From the NCBI GenBank assembly GCA_016222825.1, contig JACRQF010000013.1, positions 62,001 to 126,000 on the forward strand: DNA of 64,000 bases, read 5' to 3'. The notes under the pieces were generated by a model. It was given only the letters and a program-made list of their open reading frames with translations, did no database searches and was not told the DNA's origin. The DNA is from Verrucomicrobiota bacterium. Lineage in GTDB: Bacteria; Verrucomicrobiota; Verrucomicrobiia; CAIQCK01. Made by a program: the position numbers and the translations under genes. Within the stretch, counting starts at the first letter, position 1. Each line of letters opens with the position of its first letter. Below, in pieces: positions 45,941 to 54,826 of the stretch.

Positions 45941-47337
45941 GCCTGGACGTGCAAGAGAAGACGGTGCTGGTGCTCGGCTTGGGCCGCAGCGGCGTGGCCG
46001 CGGCGCGGTTGCTGGCGGGACGTGGCGCGAGGGTTATCGGTGTTGACAACGCTGACAACGAGAGCCTACAAACGGTGGCGAAGACGTTGTGGGCGCAAGG
46101 TGTTGAGACACGGCTGGGCGTCGGACAATTGGGGCAGGTCGCCGCAGATTTGGCGGTGTTAAGCCCCGGTTTTCCGCCGGAAAACACGCTGCTCCGCGTC
46201 GTGGAGAACGCTGGTGTGCCGGTGATCAGCGAACTGGAGCTTGGGTTTCGATTCTGCCCTTGTCCGGTCATTGCAATCACGGGCACCAACGGCAAGACGA
46301 CCACGACGGAACTCTGCGCCGCCGTGTTGCAGGCCGGCGGAGTCGCCGCACCGGCAGCCGGAAACATCGGCCGCGCGTTCTGCGACCTGCTGCGCCGCGG
46401 CGACGCGAAGAACGCGGAAGCGGAGCGGCTCGACGCGATGGTTTTGGAAGTCAGTTCTTTTCAATTGGAACGGATCGAGCAGTTTCGGCCGCGAGTCAGC
46501 GTGATGCTGAACGTGACGCCCGACCACCTGGATCGTTACGCTTCGATGCGCGATTACGCGGCGGCGAAGGAGCGGGTGTTCATGAACCAGCAGCCGGACG
46601 ATCTCGCGGTGGTGAACGCTGACTGCGCGGGCGACTTCGCTTCATTGCGCCGGGCGGATGCGCCGCGGCAGATCGTGTTCAGTGCGCGCGGCCGGCGCGA
46701 GGGCTGCGCAATGTGGCTGGAAGGCACGAAGATTTGCGGCGCGCAAGCCGGCGAGCTGCTCGACATGGCGGCGACGCACCTGCGCGGGCCGCACAACGCC
46801 GAGAACATCATGGCGGCGCTGGCGGTCGGCGAGGCGTTCAACGTGCCGTTGGAAGTGGCGAGGCAGGTGATCGCGGCGTATCGGCCGCTGCCGCACCGGT
46901 GCGAGTTTGTCGCGGAGATTGACGGGGTTCGTTACGTCAACGACTCCAAGGCGACCAATACCGACGCGGTGGAGAAGGCGCTGGCCGGGTTCGACCGGCC
47001 CGTGATTCTGATCGCCGGCGGCAAAGACAAAGGATTTGATTTTGCCGCGCTGAATGAGACACTGCGACGGAAAGTTAAGCTGGCGGTGTTGATCGGCGAG
47101 ACCCGCGAGAAGCTGGCGGCGAACTGGTCGCCCGCGGTGCGGTGCGTCAAGGCTGACTCGCTGGAAGCAGCGGTGCGGTCGGCGCGGCAAAACGCGCAGC
47201 GCGGCGATGTTGTTCTTTTGTCGCCAGCGTGCTCAAGCTTTGATATGTTCAGAAGCTACGAAGACCGCGGAAAACAATTTAAGCAGATCGTCCGGACACT
47301 CGCGTCCGGCCAAGAAATTTCGCGAGCCAAACATTAA
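45937..47337 (+). CDS. murD: UDP-MurNAc-L-Ala:D-glutamate ligase
   Basis: Adds D-glutamate to UDP-MurNAc-L-Ala. The 466-residue Mur ligase opens VLVLGLGRSGVAAARLLAGR, has the ATP loop AITGTNGKTTTTELCAAVL, LEVSSFQLERIEQFRP (diagnostic of MurD), LNVTPDHLDRY and NDSKATNTDAVEKAL. Its start overlaps the mraY stop (ATGA). A 49-nt gap separates it from the LysM gene. Confidence 0.95.
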   Translation: MSLDVQEKTVLVLGLGRSGVAAARLLAGRGARVIGVDNADNESLQTVAKTLWAQGVETRLGVGQLGQVAADLAVLSPGFPPENTLLRVVENAGVPVISELELGFRFCPCPVIAITGTNGKTTTTELCAAVLQAGGVAAPAAGNIGRAFCDLLRRGDAKNAEAERLDAMVLEVSSFQLERIEQFRPRVSVMLNVTPDHLDRYASMRDYAAAKERVFMNQQPDDLAVVNADCAGDFASLRRADAPRQIVFSARGRREGCAMWLEGTKICGAQAGELLDMAATHLRGPHNAENIMAALAVGEAFNVPLEVARQVIAAYRPLPHRCEFVAEIDGVRYVNDSKATNTDAVEKALAGFDRPVILIAGGKDKGFDFAALNETLRRKVKLAVLIGETREKLAANWSPAVRCVKADSLEAAVRSARQNAQRGDVVLLSPACSSFDMFRSYEDRGKQFKQIVRTLASGQEISRAKH

Positions 47338-47386
47338 CCCAAACCCGTAGGAAGCAACGCAGAGAGGACCGGAGGAAAAAGCAAAC

Positions 47387-48202
47387 ATGAACTCGAAGAC
47401 GTCGAAGATAATGCTGATCGCTGGGATGCACGTCGCGGTGATCGGTGGACTGTTGTTGTTCGAAAGCTGCAAACCGACCCGCAAGTCGCAGTCGGCCGTT
47501 GTGACGCCGCCGCCCGGCGCTCCCGCCGCCGCGGTGGTGCCGACGGAAGTGACGCCGCCGCCGCCTGTGCCGGTGACTCCGGTCATGACCGCGCCGGCCA
47601 TTGAGACGAAGCCCGCCGTTGCGATGGCGCCCATGCCCAAAGCCACGTCGAGCTACACGGTCGTCAAAGGCGATACACTCTCCGGCATCGCGCACAAGAG
47701 CGGCACCACGGTGACCGCATTGAAACAGGCGAACAACCTGGGCAGCGACACCATTCGCATCGGCCAAAAGCTGACGGTCCCGTCGCCGCAGGAAAGCGGA
47801 CAGAAGGTGGCCGCGCCGCACAAGACGGTTTCCAAGAAGAAAGCTGCGCCGAAGAAGGTGAGTGCTGACGCCGCGGCCGCTGCTGCGGGCGGCCAGTATG
47901 TCGTTGAGAAGGGCGACTCGCCGGTGACCATCGCCAAGAAGCTCGGCATCAAGACCCAGGAACTGCTCGACGCCAATCCGGGCCTTGACCCGAAGAAGCT
48001 CCAGATCGGCCAGAAGCTGAACGTGCCCGGCGCTCCCGCGGCTGCGGCTCCTGCCGGTGGCATCCCCGCGCCCGCCGCTGCAGGCGCGCCGCCGCCCGCC
48101 CCGACCGTTCCGTCGCCGTCGCTTCCGGAGCCGCCTCCGGCCATGCCGTCCATTCCCGCGCCGCCGCCTTCGGCGCCCAGCACTCCGGCTCCCGGACAGT
48201 AA
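47387..48202 (+). CDS. LysM-domain envelope protein
   Basis: A 271-residue protein with an N-terminal hydrophobic signal/anchor (ending near FESCKPT; the cysteine could be a lipidation site but the lipobox is poor). Two LysM domains follow (about 88-131, SYTVVKGDTLSGIAHKSG, and 169-217, QYVVEKGDSPVTIAKKLG), joined by a Lys/Ala linker and followed by a long Pro/Ala tail. LysM binds peptidoglycan glycan strands. Position between murD and ftsW suggests a division-linked wall-binding protein. It ends just before a strong hairpin. Confidence 0.83.
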   Translation: MNSKTSKIMLIAGMHVAVIGGLLLFESCKPTRKSQSAVVTPPPGAPAAAVVPTEVTPPPPVPVTPVMTAPAIETKPAVAMAPMPKATSSYTVVKGDTLSGIAHKSGTTVTALKQANNLGSDTIRIGQKLTVPSPQESGQKVAAPHKTVSKKKAAPKKVSADAAAAAAGGQYVVEKGDSPVTIAKKLGIKTQELLDANPGLDPKKLQIGQKLNVPGAPAAAAPAGGIPAPAAAGAPPPAPTVPSPSLPEPPPAMPSIPAPPPSAPSTPAPGQ

Positions 48203-48232
48203 ACGGACAACCCTTACGAGTTCATGAAATCG

Positions 48233-48277
48233 CGGGAGACTTCCCCAGACCAGATCGGCGGCTGGGGAGGTCTCCCG
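48233..48277 (+). other. strong RNA hairpin between lysM gene and ftsW
   Basis: Bases 48233-48248 (CGGGAGACTTCCCCAG) pair with 48262-48277 over 16 positions with a single G-U, around a 13-nt loop. No T-tract follows, so it is not a typical intrinsic terminator. It lies 23 bases before the ftsW start and could act in mRNA processing, stability or partial attenuation. Confidence 0.6.
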
Positions 48278-48299
48278 ACAACAGTGAAACCCAAACTAG

Positions 48300-49475
48300 G
48301 TGAAGAAAAGTTTTGCGGCGATTCTAGTTAGCGTGTTGTTCCTGCTGGGCCTCGGACTGGTGATGCTCTACAGCGCCAGTTACCCGTATGCCCAAAAAGC
48401 CTCCCTTTGCCACGGCGACCTCTACTGGTTCGTCAAACGGCAGGCCGCCTGGTGCGTCATCGGCCTCATCGGTCTGCTCATCGCCACCAAGCTTGACTAC
48501 AACCTCTGGGTCAAGGCCGCGTGGGTGTTCTGGATCGCGGCGTTCATTATGCTGGTCCTCGTGCTCGTGCCGGGCTTCGGCATGAAGATCAACGGTGCGC
48601 GCCGCTGGCTCAAGCCGGGCTTCCAGCCGTCGGAGTTCGGCAAGATCGCGGTCATCTTCACACTGGCGTGGTGCCTCGACCGCTATCGCGGATCCATTCA
48701 AAACGTCCGCTTCTGGGATTGCATCCGGTTTAAACAGAAGCTTTCCGATTTGGCAAGAGGCTTCGTGTTGCCGATGAGCGTGACGGGGTTGATCGTGCTG
48801 CCAATCATGTTTGAGACCGACGTGGGCACCAGCGTGCTGATCGGCGTCGTTGGCCTTTGCATGATGCTGCTCGGCGGCGTCCGCTGGTGGCTGGTGTTGC
48901 CGAGCTACGGAGTGGCCGGCTGGGTAGTGTATGAATACCTGCACCGCGATCCGGTCCGCTGGGCGCGGATCACCAACATCGGTTTGGACATCCAGCAGGT
49001 GCAGGCCAAGGCCGCCTTCGCGCTTGGCGGCCTCAAAGGCGTGGGCCTCGGCCTCAGCCGCATCAAGGAACACTACCTGCCACTGGCGTTCAGCGATTTC
49101 ATCGCGCCGATCATCGGCGAAGAGCTTGGTTTGGGTTGGATGCTCGCGATGCTGGTGGCGTTCATGGTCCTGATTGCGTTCGGTGTTTACGTCAGCTCCC
49201 GCGCGCGGGAACACGCCGGCTACCTGGTGGGCATGGGCGTGGTGACGCTCATCGGACTTCAGGCGTTCATTAATCTTGCGGTGGTGACGAGCTGCATCCC
49301 GAATAAAGGGATGCCGTTGCCTTTTATCAGTTACGGCGGCACCGACTTGTGCGTGCTGCTGGTTTGCGTCGGCGTGCTCTTGAGCATCGCCCGTCACGCG
49401 GACACTTCCGCGCCAGCCCTTGCGCCGGCGCGGCGCGCGACAAATCCGTTCAAAGCCAGGACGCTGCACGGATGA
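48300..49475 (+). CDS. ftsW: septal peptidoglycan glycosyltransferase FtsW
   Basis: SEDS-family polymerase that makes septal glycan strands from lipid II together with FtsI. The 391-residue protein has about ten membrane spans. It shows LVMLYSASYPYA at the N-terminus, GARRWLKPGFQPSEFGKIAV, FALGGLKGVGLGLSRIKEHY, FSDFIAPIIGEELG and GMPLPFISYGGTDLCVL. The GTG at 48300 is used; it has only a weak binding site. The stop overlaps the murG start (ATGA). Confidence 0.95.
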   Translation: MKKSFAAILVSVLFLLGLGLVMLYSASYPYAQKASLCHGDLYWFVKRQAAWCVIGLIGLLIATKLDYNLWVKAAWVFWIAAFIMLVLVLVPGFGMKINGARRWLKPGFQPSEFGKIAVIFTLAWCLDRYRGSIQNVRFWDCIRFKQKLSDLARGFVLPMSVTGLIVLPIMFETDVGTSVLIGVVGLCMMLLGGVRWWLVLPSYGVAGWVVYEYLHRDPVRWARITNIGLDIQQVQAKAAFALGGLKGVGLGLSRIKEHYLPLAFSDFIAPIIGEELGLGWMLAMLVAFMVLIAFGVYVSSRAREHAGYLVGMGVVTLIGLQAFINLAVVTSCIPNKGMPLPFISYGGTDLCVLLVCVGVLLSIARHADTSAPALAPARRATNPFKARTLHG

Positions 49476-52400
49476 ACGTGGCCATTGCTTGCGGTGGTTC
49501 GGGCGGACATCTCTTTCCGGGAGTGGCCGTCGCCGAAACGCTCCGTCATCGCGGCCATCGCGTGATGCTTCTCGTCTCCGGCAAGGAGATTGACCGCCAG
49601 GCCGCCGCGACCACGACCGGCTTCGAGGTGCGCACGATTCCCGCCATCGCGATGCCGCCGCTGTTTTCATTCCGGCTGCTGACGTTTGCTGTGCGCTTCT
49701 TTCAGGCGATGCGCGAGTGTTCGCGGCTGTTCGGCGAGTTCAAACCCGCTGTTGTCCTCGGCACGGGCGGCTTTACTTCCGTGCCGGCGGCGCTGGTTGC
49801 GTGGCAGCGTCGTGTGCCGTTCGTCACCCATGAGTCCAACGCCATCCCCGGCCGCGCCACGCGGCTGCTCGCGCGTTTCGCCGCAGTAGTCGCCGTCGGC
49901 ATGGAGGAGTGCGCCGCGTATTTCCCCGGCCGCCGCGTCGTCAATACCGGCACGCCCGTCCGCGGCGCGCTGCGCAAGCTGCCCGCCAGCGAGGCGCGCT
50001 GGCAGTTGGGTCTCGACGAGCAGCGCCGCACGGTGCTCATCGCCGGCGGCAGCCAGGGCGCGCGCGGCCTCAACAGTCTCGTCGTCGAGGCGCTGCCGGG
50101 CCTGCGCCATCTTGGTCGCCAGGTTCAGTTCATCCATCTCACCGGCGAGACGGACTTCGAGCGCGTGCGCGCCGCTTACGAAACCGCCGGTCTGAAGGCG
50201 ATTGTCCGGCCCTTCCTCAAGGAAATGGAACTGGCCTACAGCGCGGCGACGTTGGCGGTCTCGCGCTCCGGCGCGGCGGCGCTGTCGGAACTCGCGTGGT
50301 TCGGTCTGCCGTCGGTGCTCGTGCCGTTCCCAGCGGCCGCGGACAACCATCAGTTCTTCAACGCCGACTCCGCCGCCAAGCACGGCGGCGCTCGCGTGAT
50401 GACCGAGGCCGCGACGACCGGCGCGATGCTGGCTGCGACGATGGACGAACTGCTTCGCGGAGCCGAGCGCCGGACGATGTCTGAGAAGATGGCGGAATTG
50501 CGCCGGCCCGACGCGGCGGCGGCGCTGGCGTCGTTGCTGGCGGAGATTGGCGGCGCCGTCGAGCCGGTGGTCGTGCCGCGCGAATTGCAGAAGAGCGAGA
50601 TTGTTCGTTTGTTGGGCGAGCGTTCCTGCTCCGTGCATCTCGTCGGCGTGGCTGGTTGCGGTATGAGCGGCATCGCGAGGTTGTTGCTGGCGCGCGGCCA
50701 TCGCGTGAGCGGCTCCGACACGGGCGGCGCGGCTGAACTGGAGGCGTTGCGCGGACGCGGCGCGACGGTGTTCGCGGAGCACGCCGCCGGGAACATCGGC
50801 AAGCCCGACCTCGTCGTCTATTCCAACGCCATCGCCAAGGACAACCCGGAGCTTCGCGCCGCCGAGGTTGCGGGCATCCCGATTGTCCGCCGTGCGCGGA
50901 TGCTGGCGGCGGTGATGCAGACGCCGTTCCTGACCGGCAAGCCGGCGCCGGCGTCAGTCTGCGTCGCGGGCATCCACGGCAAGACCACCACCAGCACGAT
51001 GGTCGCGCACGTCCTGAAGACCGGCGGTCGCGACCCGTCGTTCTGCATTGGCGGCTACAGCGCTTCGCTCGGTGGCAACGCGGGCGAGGGCGCGGGCGAA
51101 TTCTTTGTCGCCGAGAGCGACGAGAGCGACGGCACGCTGGTGGAATACGCGCCGACGCACAGCGTCGTGATGAACATTGAGGAGGAGCACCTCGACTACT
51201 ACCGCGACCTTCAGGCGATCCTCGACACGTTCGCGCAGTTCGTCGAGAACACACGCGATCGCGTCTTCTTCTGCGCCGACGATGCCAACGCGGCGCGGCT
51301 CTGCTCCGGCCATCCGCGCGCCGTTTCGTTCGGTTTCGAAGCTGACGCTACTTATCGGGCGACGGACGTGCGGCAGGACGCGGGCGGCACGCGCTTCGTC
51401 GTCAAGCGCGCAGGCCACGCGCTCGGCGAGATTACGCTCACCGTGCCGGGCCGGCACAACGTCTCCAACGCGACCGCCGCCGTTGCCGTCGCCATGACGC
51501 TCGGCCTGACGTTCGAGCAGGTCGCCGCGGCGCTCGCGGCGTTCCGCGGGGCGGAGCGGCGGCTGGAGGTGAAGTTCGAGGACAAGGATTATCTGGTCGT
51601 GGACGACTATGCGCATCACCCGACCGAGTTGCGCGCGACGCTGGAGGCGCTGCGCTCGCTGGGCCGACGGCGCGTGATCGTGGCGTTCCAGCCCCATCGC
51701 TACACGCGCACGAAGTTTCTTAGCGCGCAGTTCGGCAAGGCGTTCGAGGGCGCGGACAAGTTGGTGCTGACGGACGTTTACGCGGCGAGCGAGCCGGTGA
51801 TCGAGGGCGTCAGTGGCCGGACGCTTTTCGAGGGGGTGAAGGCGAGCGGGCATCCCGGCGTGGAGTTCGAGCCGGAGCTGTCACGCGTGGCGGACCGGTT
51901 GCTCGCGGCGGCGCAACCCGGCGACATCATCGCCATCCTCGGCGCGGGCGACATCTACAAGGTTGCCGGAGAAGTTGCGCGGCGTGTGCGGGCGGGGCAG
52001 GTTGGATCGAGGACGAACACGGTTATGAAAACCGAAGACGATATTTACGCGGAGCTTCGCGCCTTGCTCGGTTTGGAGACGGTCTTGCTGCGGGACGAGC
52101 CGATGGCGAAGAAGACGACGTTCCAGATCGGCGGCAAGGCCCAGTTCTGGTGCGAGCCGGCGAACGAGGACGATCTTGGCAAGGTGCTCGGCTATTGCGC
52201 AGCGCACCGCCTGCCGTTCTTCTTGATTGGCCGCGGCTCGAACTTGCTGGTGCGCGATGGCGGCATCAAGGGCGTCGTCATCCGCCTCTCGAACACGGCG
52301 ATGAGCCGCGTGGAGGTGTGCGGCGATCGGATCGTGGCCGGCGCGGGCGCGAAGGTGCGCGAGGTGGTCATGGCCGCCAAGCGTTCGCATCTGGCCGGAT

Positions 52401-52939
52401 TGGAATTTCTCGAAGGCATCCCCGGCTCTGTCGGGGGCGCGTTGCGGATGAACGCGGGCGCGATGGGGCAGTGGACGTTCGAGATGGTCGAGAGCGTGCG
52501 GTTCATGGACTACGCCGGTAACGTCTATGAGAAACCGGCGGGCGAGATTCATTATGAGTATCGCGGCTGTCCGCTGTTTCGCGACCACATCGCGTTGTCA
52601 GCGGTGTTCAAAGGCACGCCGGCCGCGCCGGAGGCGATTGAGAACCGGCTGAAGAGCTTCCAGCAGAAACGTTGGAGCAGCCAGCCGCGCGAATCGTCGG
52701 CGGGCTGCATTTTTAAGAACCCGAAGCAGATACCGGCCGGCAAGTTGATTGACGAGCTGGGCCTGAAGGGCAAGACGATGGGCAAGGCGCGGGTCAGCGA
52801 AGTGCATGGGAATTTTATTGTCAACGACGGCGGCGCGACGGCGGCCGACGTGTTGCAACTGATCGAGTTCATCAAGAAGCGCGCGAAGGAAGAGCGCGGC
52901 ATCGAGTTGGAAACCGAGGTGATGATCCTCGGCGAGTGA
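49472..52939 (+). CDS. murG-murC-murB: MurG-MurC-MurB fusion protein
   Basis: One uninterrupted 1155-residue frame joins three wall enzymes. Residues 1 to about 365 are MurG, lipid I to lipid II GlcNAc transferase (NVAIACGGSGGHLFPGVAVA, HESNAIPGRATR, IAGGSQGARGLN). About 375-845 is MurC, the L-alanine ligase (SVHLVGVAGCGMSGIARLLL, VAGIHGKTTTSTMV near 500, FVAESDESDGTLVEY, VVDDYAHHPTELRAT). From Met852 to the end is MurB, the FAD reductase (LIGRGSNLLVRDGG, LEGIPGSVGGALRMNAGAMG, SSAGCIFKNPKQIPAG). All key motifs seem intact. Start overlaps the ftsW stop; no stop codon or frameshift was seen at either junction. Met852 could serve as an internal start for free MurB. Confidence 0.93.
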   Translation: MNVAIACGGSGGHLFPGVAVAETLRHRGHRVMLLVSGKEIDRQAAATTTGFEVRTIPAIAMPPLFSFRLLTFAVRFFQAMRECSRLFGEFKPAVVLGTGGFTSVPAALVAWQRRVPFVTHESNAIPGRATRLLARFAAVVAVGMEECAAYFPGRRVVNTGTPVRGALRKLPASEARWQLGLDEQRRTVLIAGGSQGARGLNSLVVEALPGLRHLGRQVQFIHLTGETDFERVRAAYETAGLKAIVRPFLKEMELAYSAATLAVSRSGAAALSELAWFGLPSVLVPFPAAADNHQFFNADSAAKHGGARVMTEAATTGAMLAATMDELLRGAERRTMSEKMAELRRPDAAAALASLLAEIGGAVEPVVVPRELQKSEIVRLLGERSCSVHLVGVAGCGMSGIARLLLARGHRVSGSDTGGAAELEALRGRGATVFAEHAAGNIGKPDLVVYSNAIAKDNPELRAAEVAGIPIVRRARMLAAVMQTPFLTGKPAPASVCVAGIHGKTTTSTMVAHVLKTGGRDPSFCIGGYSASLGGNAGEGAGEFFVAESDESDGTLVEYAPTHSVVMNIEEEHLDYYRDLQAILDTFAQFVENTRDRVFFCADDANAARLCSGHPRAVSFGFEADATYRATDVRQDAGGTRFVVKRAGHALGEITLTVPGRHNVSNATAAVAVAMTLGLTFEQVAAALAAFRGAERRLEVKFEDKDYLVVDDYAHHPTELRATLEALRSLGRRRVIVAFQPHRYTRTKFLSAQFGKAFEGADKLVLTDVYAASEPVIEGVSGRTLFEGVKASGHPGVEFEPELSRVADRLLAAAQPGDIIAILGAGDIYKVAGEVARRVRAGQVGSRTNTVMKTEDDIYAELRALLGLETVLLRDEPMAKKTTFQIGGKAQFWCEPANEDDLGKVLGYCAAHRLPFFLIGRGSNLLVRDGGIKGVVIRLSNTAMSRVEVCGDRIVAGAGAKVREVVMAAKRSHLAGLEFLEGIPGSVGGALRMNAGAMGQWTFEMVESVRFMDYAGNVYEKPAGEIHYEYRGCPLFRDHIALSAVFKGTPAAPEAIENRLKSFQQKRWSSQPRESSAGCIFKNPKQIPAGKLIDELGLKGKTMGKARVSEVHGNFIVNDGGATAADVLQLIEFIKKRAKEERGIELETEVMILGE

Positions 52940-52968
52940 GGTGGCGCGACAAAACAAGACGAGTAACT

Positions 52969-53883
52969 GTGAAAGCACGGAACGATAAAGTTGCGGTGTT
53001 GATGGGCGGGCCAAGCGCCGAGCGCGAGGTGTCGCTGAACTCGGGTGCGGCAGTTTCGGCGGGGTTGCGGCGCGCGGGCTGGCACGTGACGGACGTGGAC
53101 ATTCACGGACCGGACTTTACGCTCGAACCGGACACGGCGGTGGCGTTTTTGGCGCTGCACGGGACGTTTGGCGAGGACGGCACGCTCCAGCGGCTGCTGG
53201 AAGAGCGTGGCGTTGCTTACACCGGCTGCGGCGTTCAGGCGAGCCACGATTGTTTCGACAAGGTGATTTCCAAACGAATCTTCGAAGCGGCGGGGGTGCC
53301 GTCGGCGCGCTACGAAGTGCTGACGGCGAGCGGGCCGCGGCGCGTAACGCTGCCGTTGCCGGTGGTGGTGAAGGCGGCGTGCCAGGGATCGAGCGTCGGC
53401 GTGACCATTGTGCGTGAGGCGAACGCGTTGGAAGCGGCGCTGGCAGAGGCGTTTCGATACGGTGATGAGGCGGTGGTGGAGGAGTTTGTGGCTGGACGCG
53501 AGTTTACGGTCGGCCTTTTGGGCGAGACGCCGCTGCCGGTGGTTGAAGTGCGGCCGAAGACCGGTGTTTACGATTACGCGAGCAAATACACGAAAGGCGC
53601 GACGGAATACGAAGTGCCGGCGCGGTTGTCCGAGGCGCTGACGCGCAAGATGCAGGAAATCGCGCTGGCAGCGTTCCGCGCGGCAGGCTGCCGCGATTAC
53701 TCGCGGATAGACTTCCTGCTGAGCCGCGACGAGCAACCTTACGTGTTGGAGATCAACACGCTGCCGGGCATGACCGAGACGAGTCTGTTGCCGAAGGCGG
53801 CGGTGGCTGCGGGCATCAGTTTTGAAGATCTGTGCTCGCGGATGGTGATGATGGCTTTGGAAAGGCGGGTGCGAAATGTTTGA
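52969..53883 (+). CDS. ddl: D-alanine-D-alanine ligase
   Basis: ATP-grasp ligase making the D-Ala-D-Ala dipeptide for MurF. The protein (304 residues from the GTG at 52969) has VAVLMGGPSAEREVSLNSG, LALHGTFGEDGTLQRLLE, VVKAACQGSSVGVTIV, YSRIDFLLSRDEQPYVLEIN and TLPGMTETSLLPKAA. The GTG at 52936 overlaps the MurB stop (GTGA) and adds 11 residues; it may be the true coupled start. The 3' end overlaps ftsQ by 8 nt. Confidence 0.94.
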   Translation: MKARNDKVAVLMGGPSAEREVSLNSGAAVSAGLRRAGWHVTDVDIHGPDFTLEPDTAVAFLALHGTFGEDGTLQRLLEERGVAYTGCGVQASHDCFDKVISKRIFEAAGVPSARYEVLTASGPRRVTLPLPVVVKAACQGSSVGVTIVREANALEAALAEAFRYGDEAVVEEFVAGREFTVGLLGETPLPVVEVRPKTGVYDYASKYTKGATEYEVPARLSEALTRKMQEIALAAFRAAGCRDYSRIDFLLSRDEQPYVLEINTLPGMTETSLLPKAAVAAGISFEDLCSRMVMMALERRVRNV

Positions 53884-54826
53884 GCGACTGTTCAAGAACC
53901 CACGGGAGAGCCGGCGCAAGCAGCGCGACCCCTACAGGCTCAATGTGAAAGTGCGCGCGCCGCATCGCACGCAGGCGCAGCTCGGCAAGGCCGTGATGTC
54001 GCTGGCGGTGCTGCTGACCATCGGGCTGGTGTCGTATGGCAGCTTTCGGGCGTTTCAGTATTTCGTGCAGCAGGCGTTCACGACGAACGCGAAATACAAC
54101 ATCACCGCGATCCAGGTGGAGAATGATGGCGGCCTGTCGCGCGAGGAGATCGTGACACTGGCCGGCGTGCGCGAGGGACAGAACCTCTACGCGGTGGACC
54201 TCGGCGCAATCCGCGGCACGTTGGAATCGAATCCGATGATCCGGCGCGCGGAGATTCACCGGGTGCTGCCGGACAAGCTGCGGATTGTTGTGAGCGAACG
54301 CGTGCCGGCGGCGCAGTTCTTCACACGCGCGCTTTACGACGGCGCGACGCGGCGGGTGATCACGCCGCCGATGGGCTACCTGATCGGCTCGGACGGTGTC
54401 GTGATGAAGCCCGTGAATCCGTTCGCGGTGTCAAAGGACACCGCGCGGCTGCCGTTACTGACGGGCGTCGAGCCGGGCGAGATCAAGCTCGGCCAGCCGT
54501 TGAGCGGCGCGCAAGTGCTGAGCGGCCTGAACCTGATTCACCTTTGCCAGTCGCCGGACATCGCGCCGTTGCTGGACTACGAGCGGATTGACCTTTCGCG
54601 GAAAGGCGCGCTGGTGATGGTGACACGCTACGGCGGGCAGATCAGCTTCGCGCTTGACGATTTGCCGGCGCAACTCAAGCGGTTGAAGACGATCTTGATA
54701 CACCCGTCGCGTGCCGGGCAGATCATCCGCACGTGCGATTTGTCGGTCCAGATGAATGTGCCGGTGACGTATTTCGCGCCGGTGTCCGCCAACCCGGATG
54801 TTCGCAAAGGAGGAATCCACCCATGA
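53876..54826 (+). CDS. ftsQ: cell division protein FtsQ
   Basis: Bitopic divisome protein bridging FtsL/FtsB and FtsI/FtsW. The 316-residue protein has a basic cytoplasmic tail, one span (about 41-60, AVMSLAVLLTIGLVSYGSF), a POTRA domain (about 75-150, ITAIQVENDGGLSREEIVTL, NPMIRRAEIHRVLPDKLRI) and an FtsQ beta domain. Position between ddl and ftsA is classical. The stop overlaps the ftsA start (ATGA). Confidence 0.9.
   Translation: MFERLFKNPRESRRKQRDPYRLNVKVRAPHRTQAQLGKAVMSLAVLLTIGLVSYGSFRAFQYFVQQAFTTNAKYNITAIQVENDGGLSREEIVTLAGVREGQNLYAVDLGAIRGTLESNPMIRRAEIHRVLPDKLRIVVSERVPAAQFFTRALYDGATRRVITPPMGYLIGSDGVVMKPVNPFAVSKDTARLPLLTGVEPGEIKLGQPLSGAQVLSGLNLIHLCQSPDIAPLLDYERIDLSRKGALVMVTRYGGQISFALDDLPAQLKRLKTILIHPSRAGQIIRTCDLSVQMNVPVTYFAPVSANPDVRKGGIHP

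Noticed and set aside
49349..49471. Upstream extension of the MurG fusion to 49349
   Set aside because: The extra 41 residues lie inside ftsW, are Arg/Ala-rich and do not resemble MurG. The ATG at 49472 gives the normal MurG N-terminus and a 4-nt overlap.
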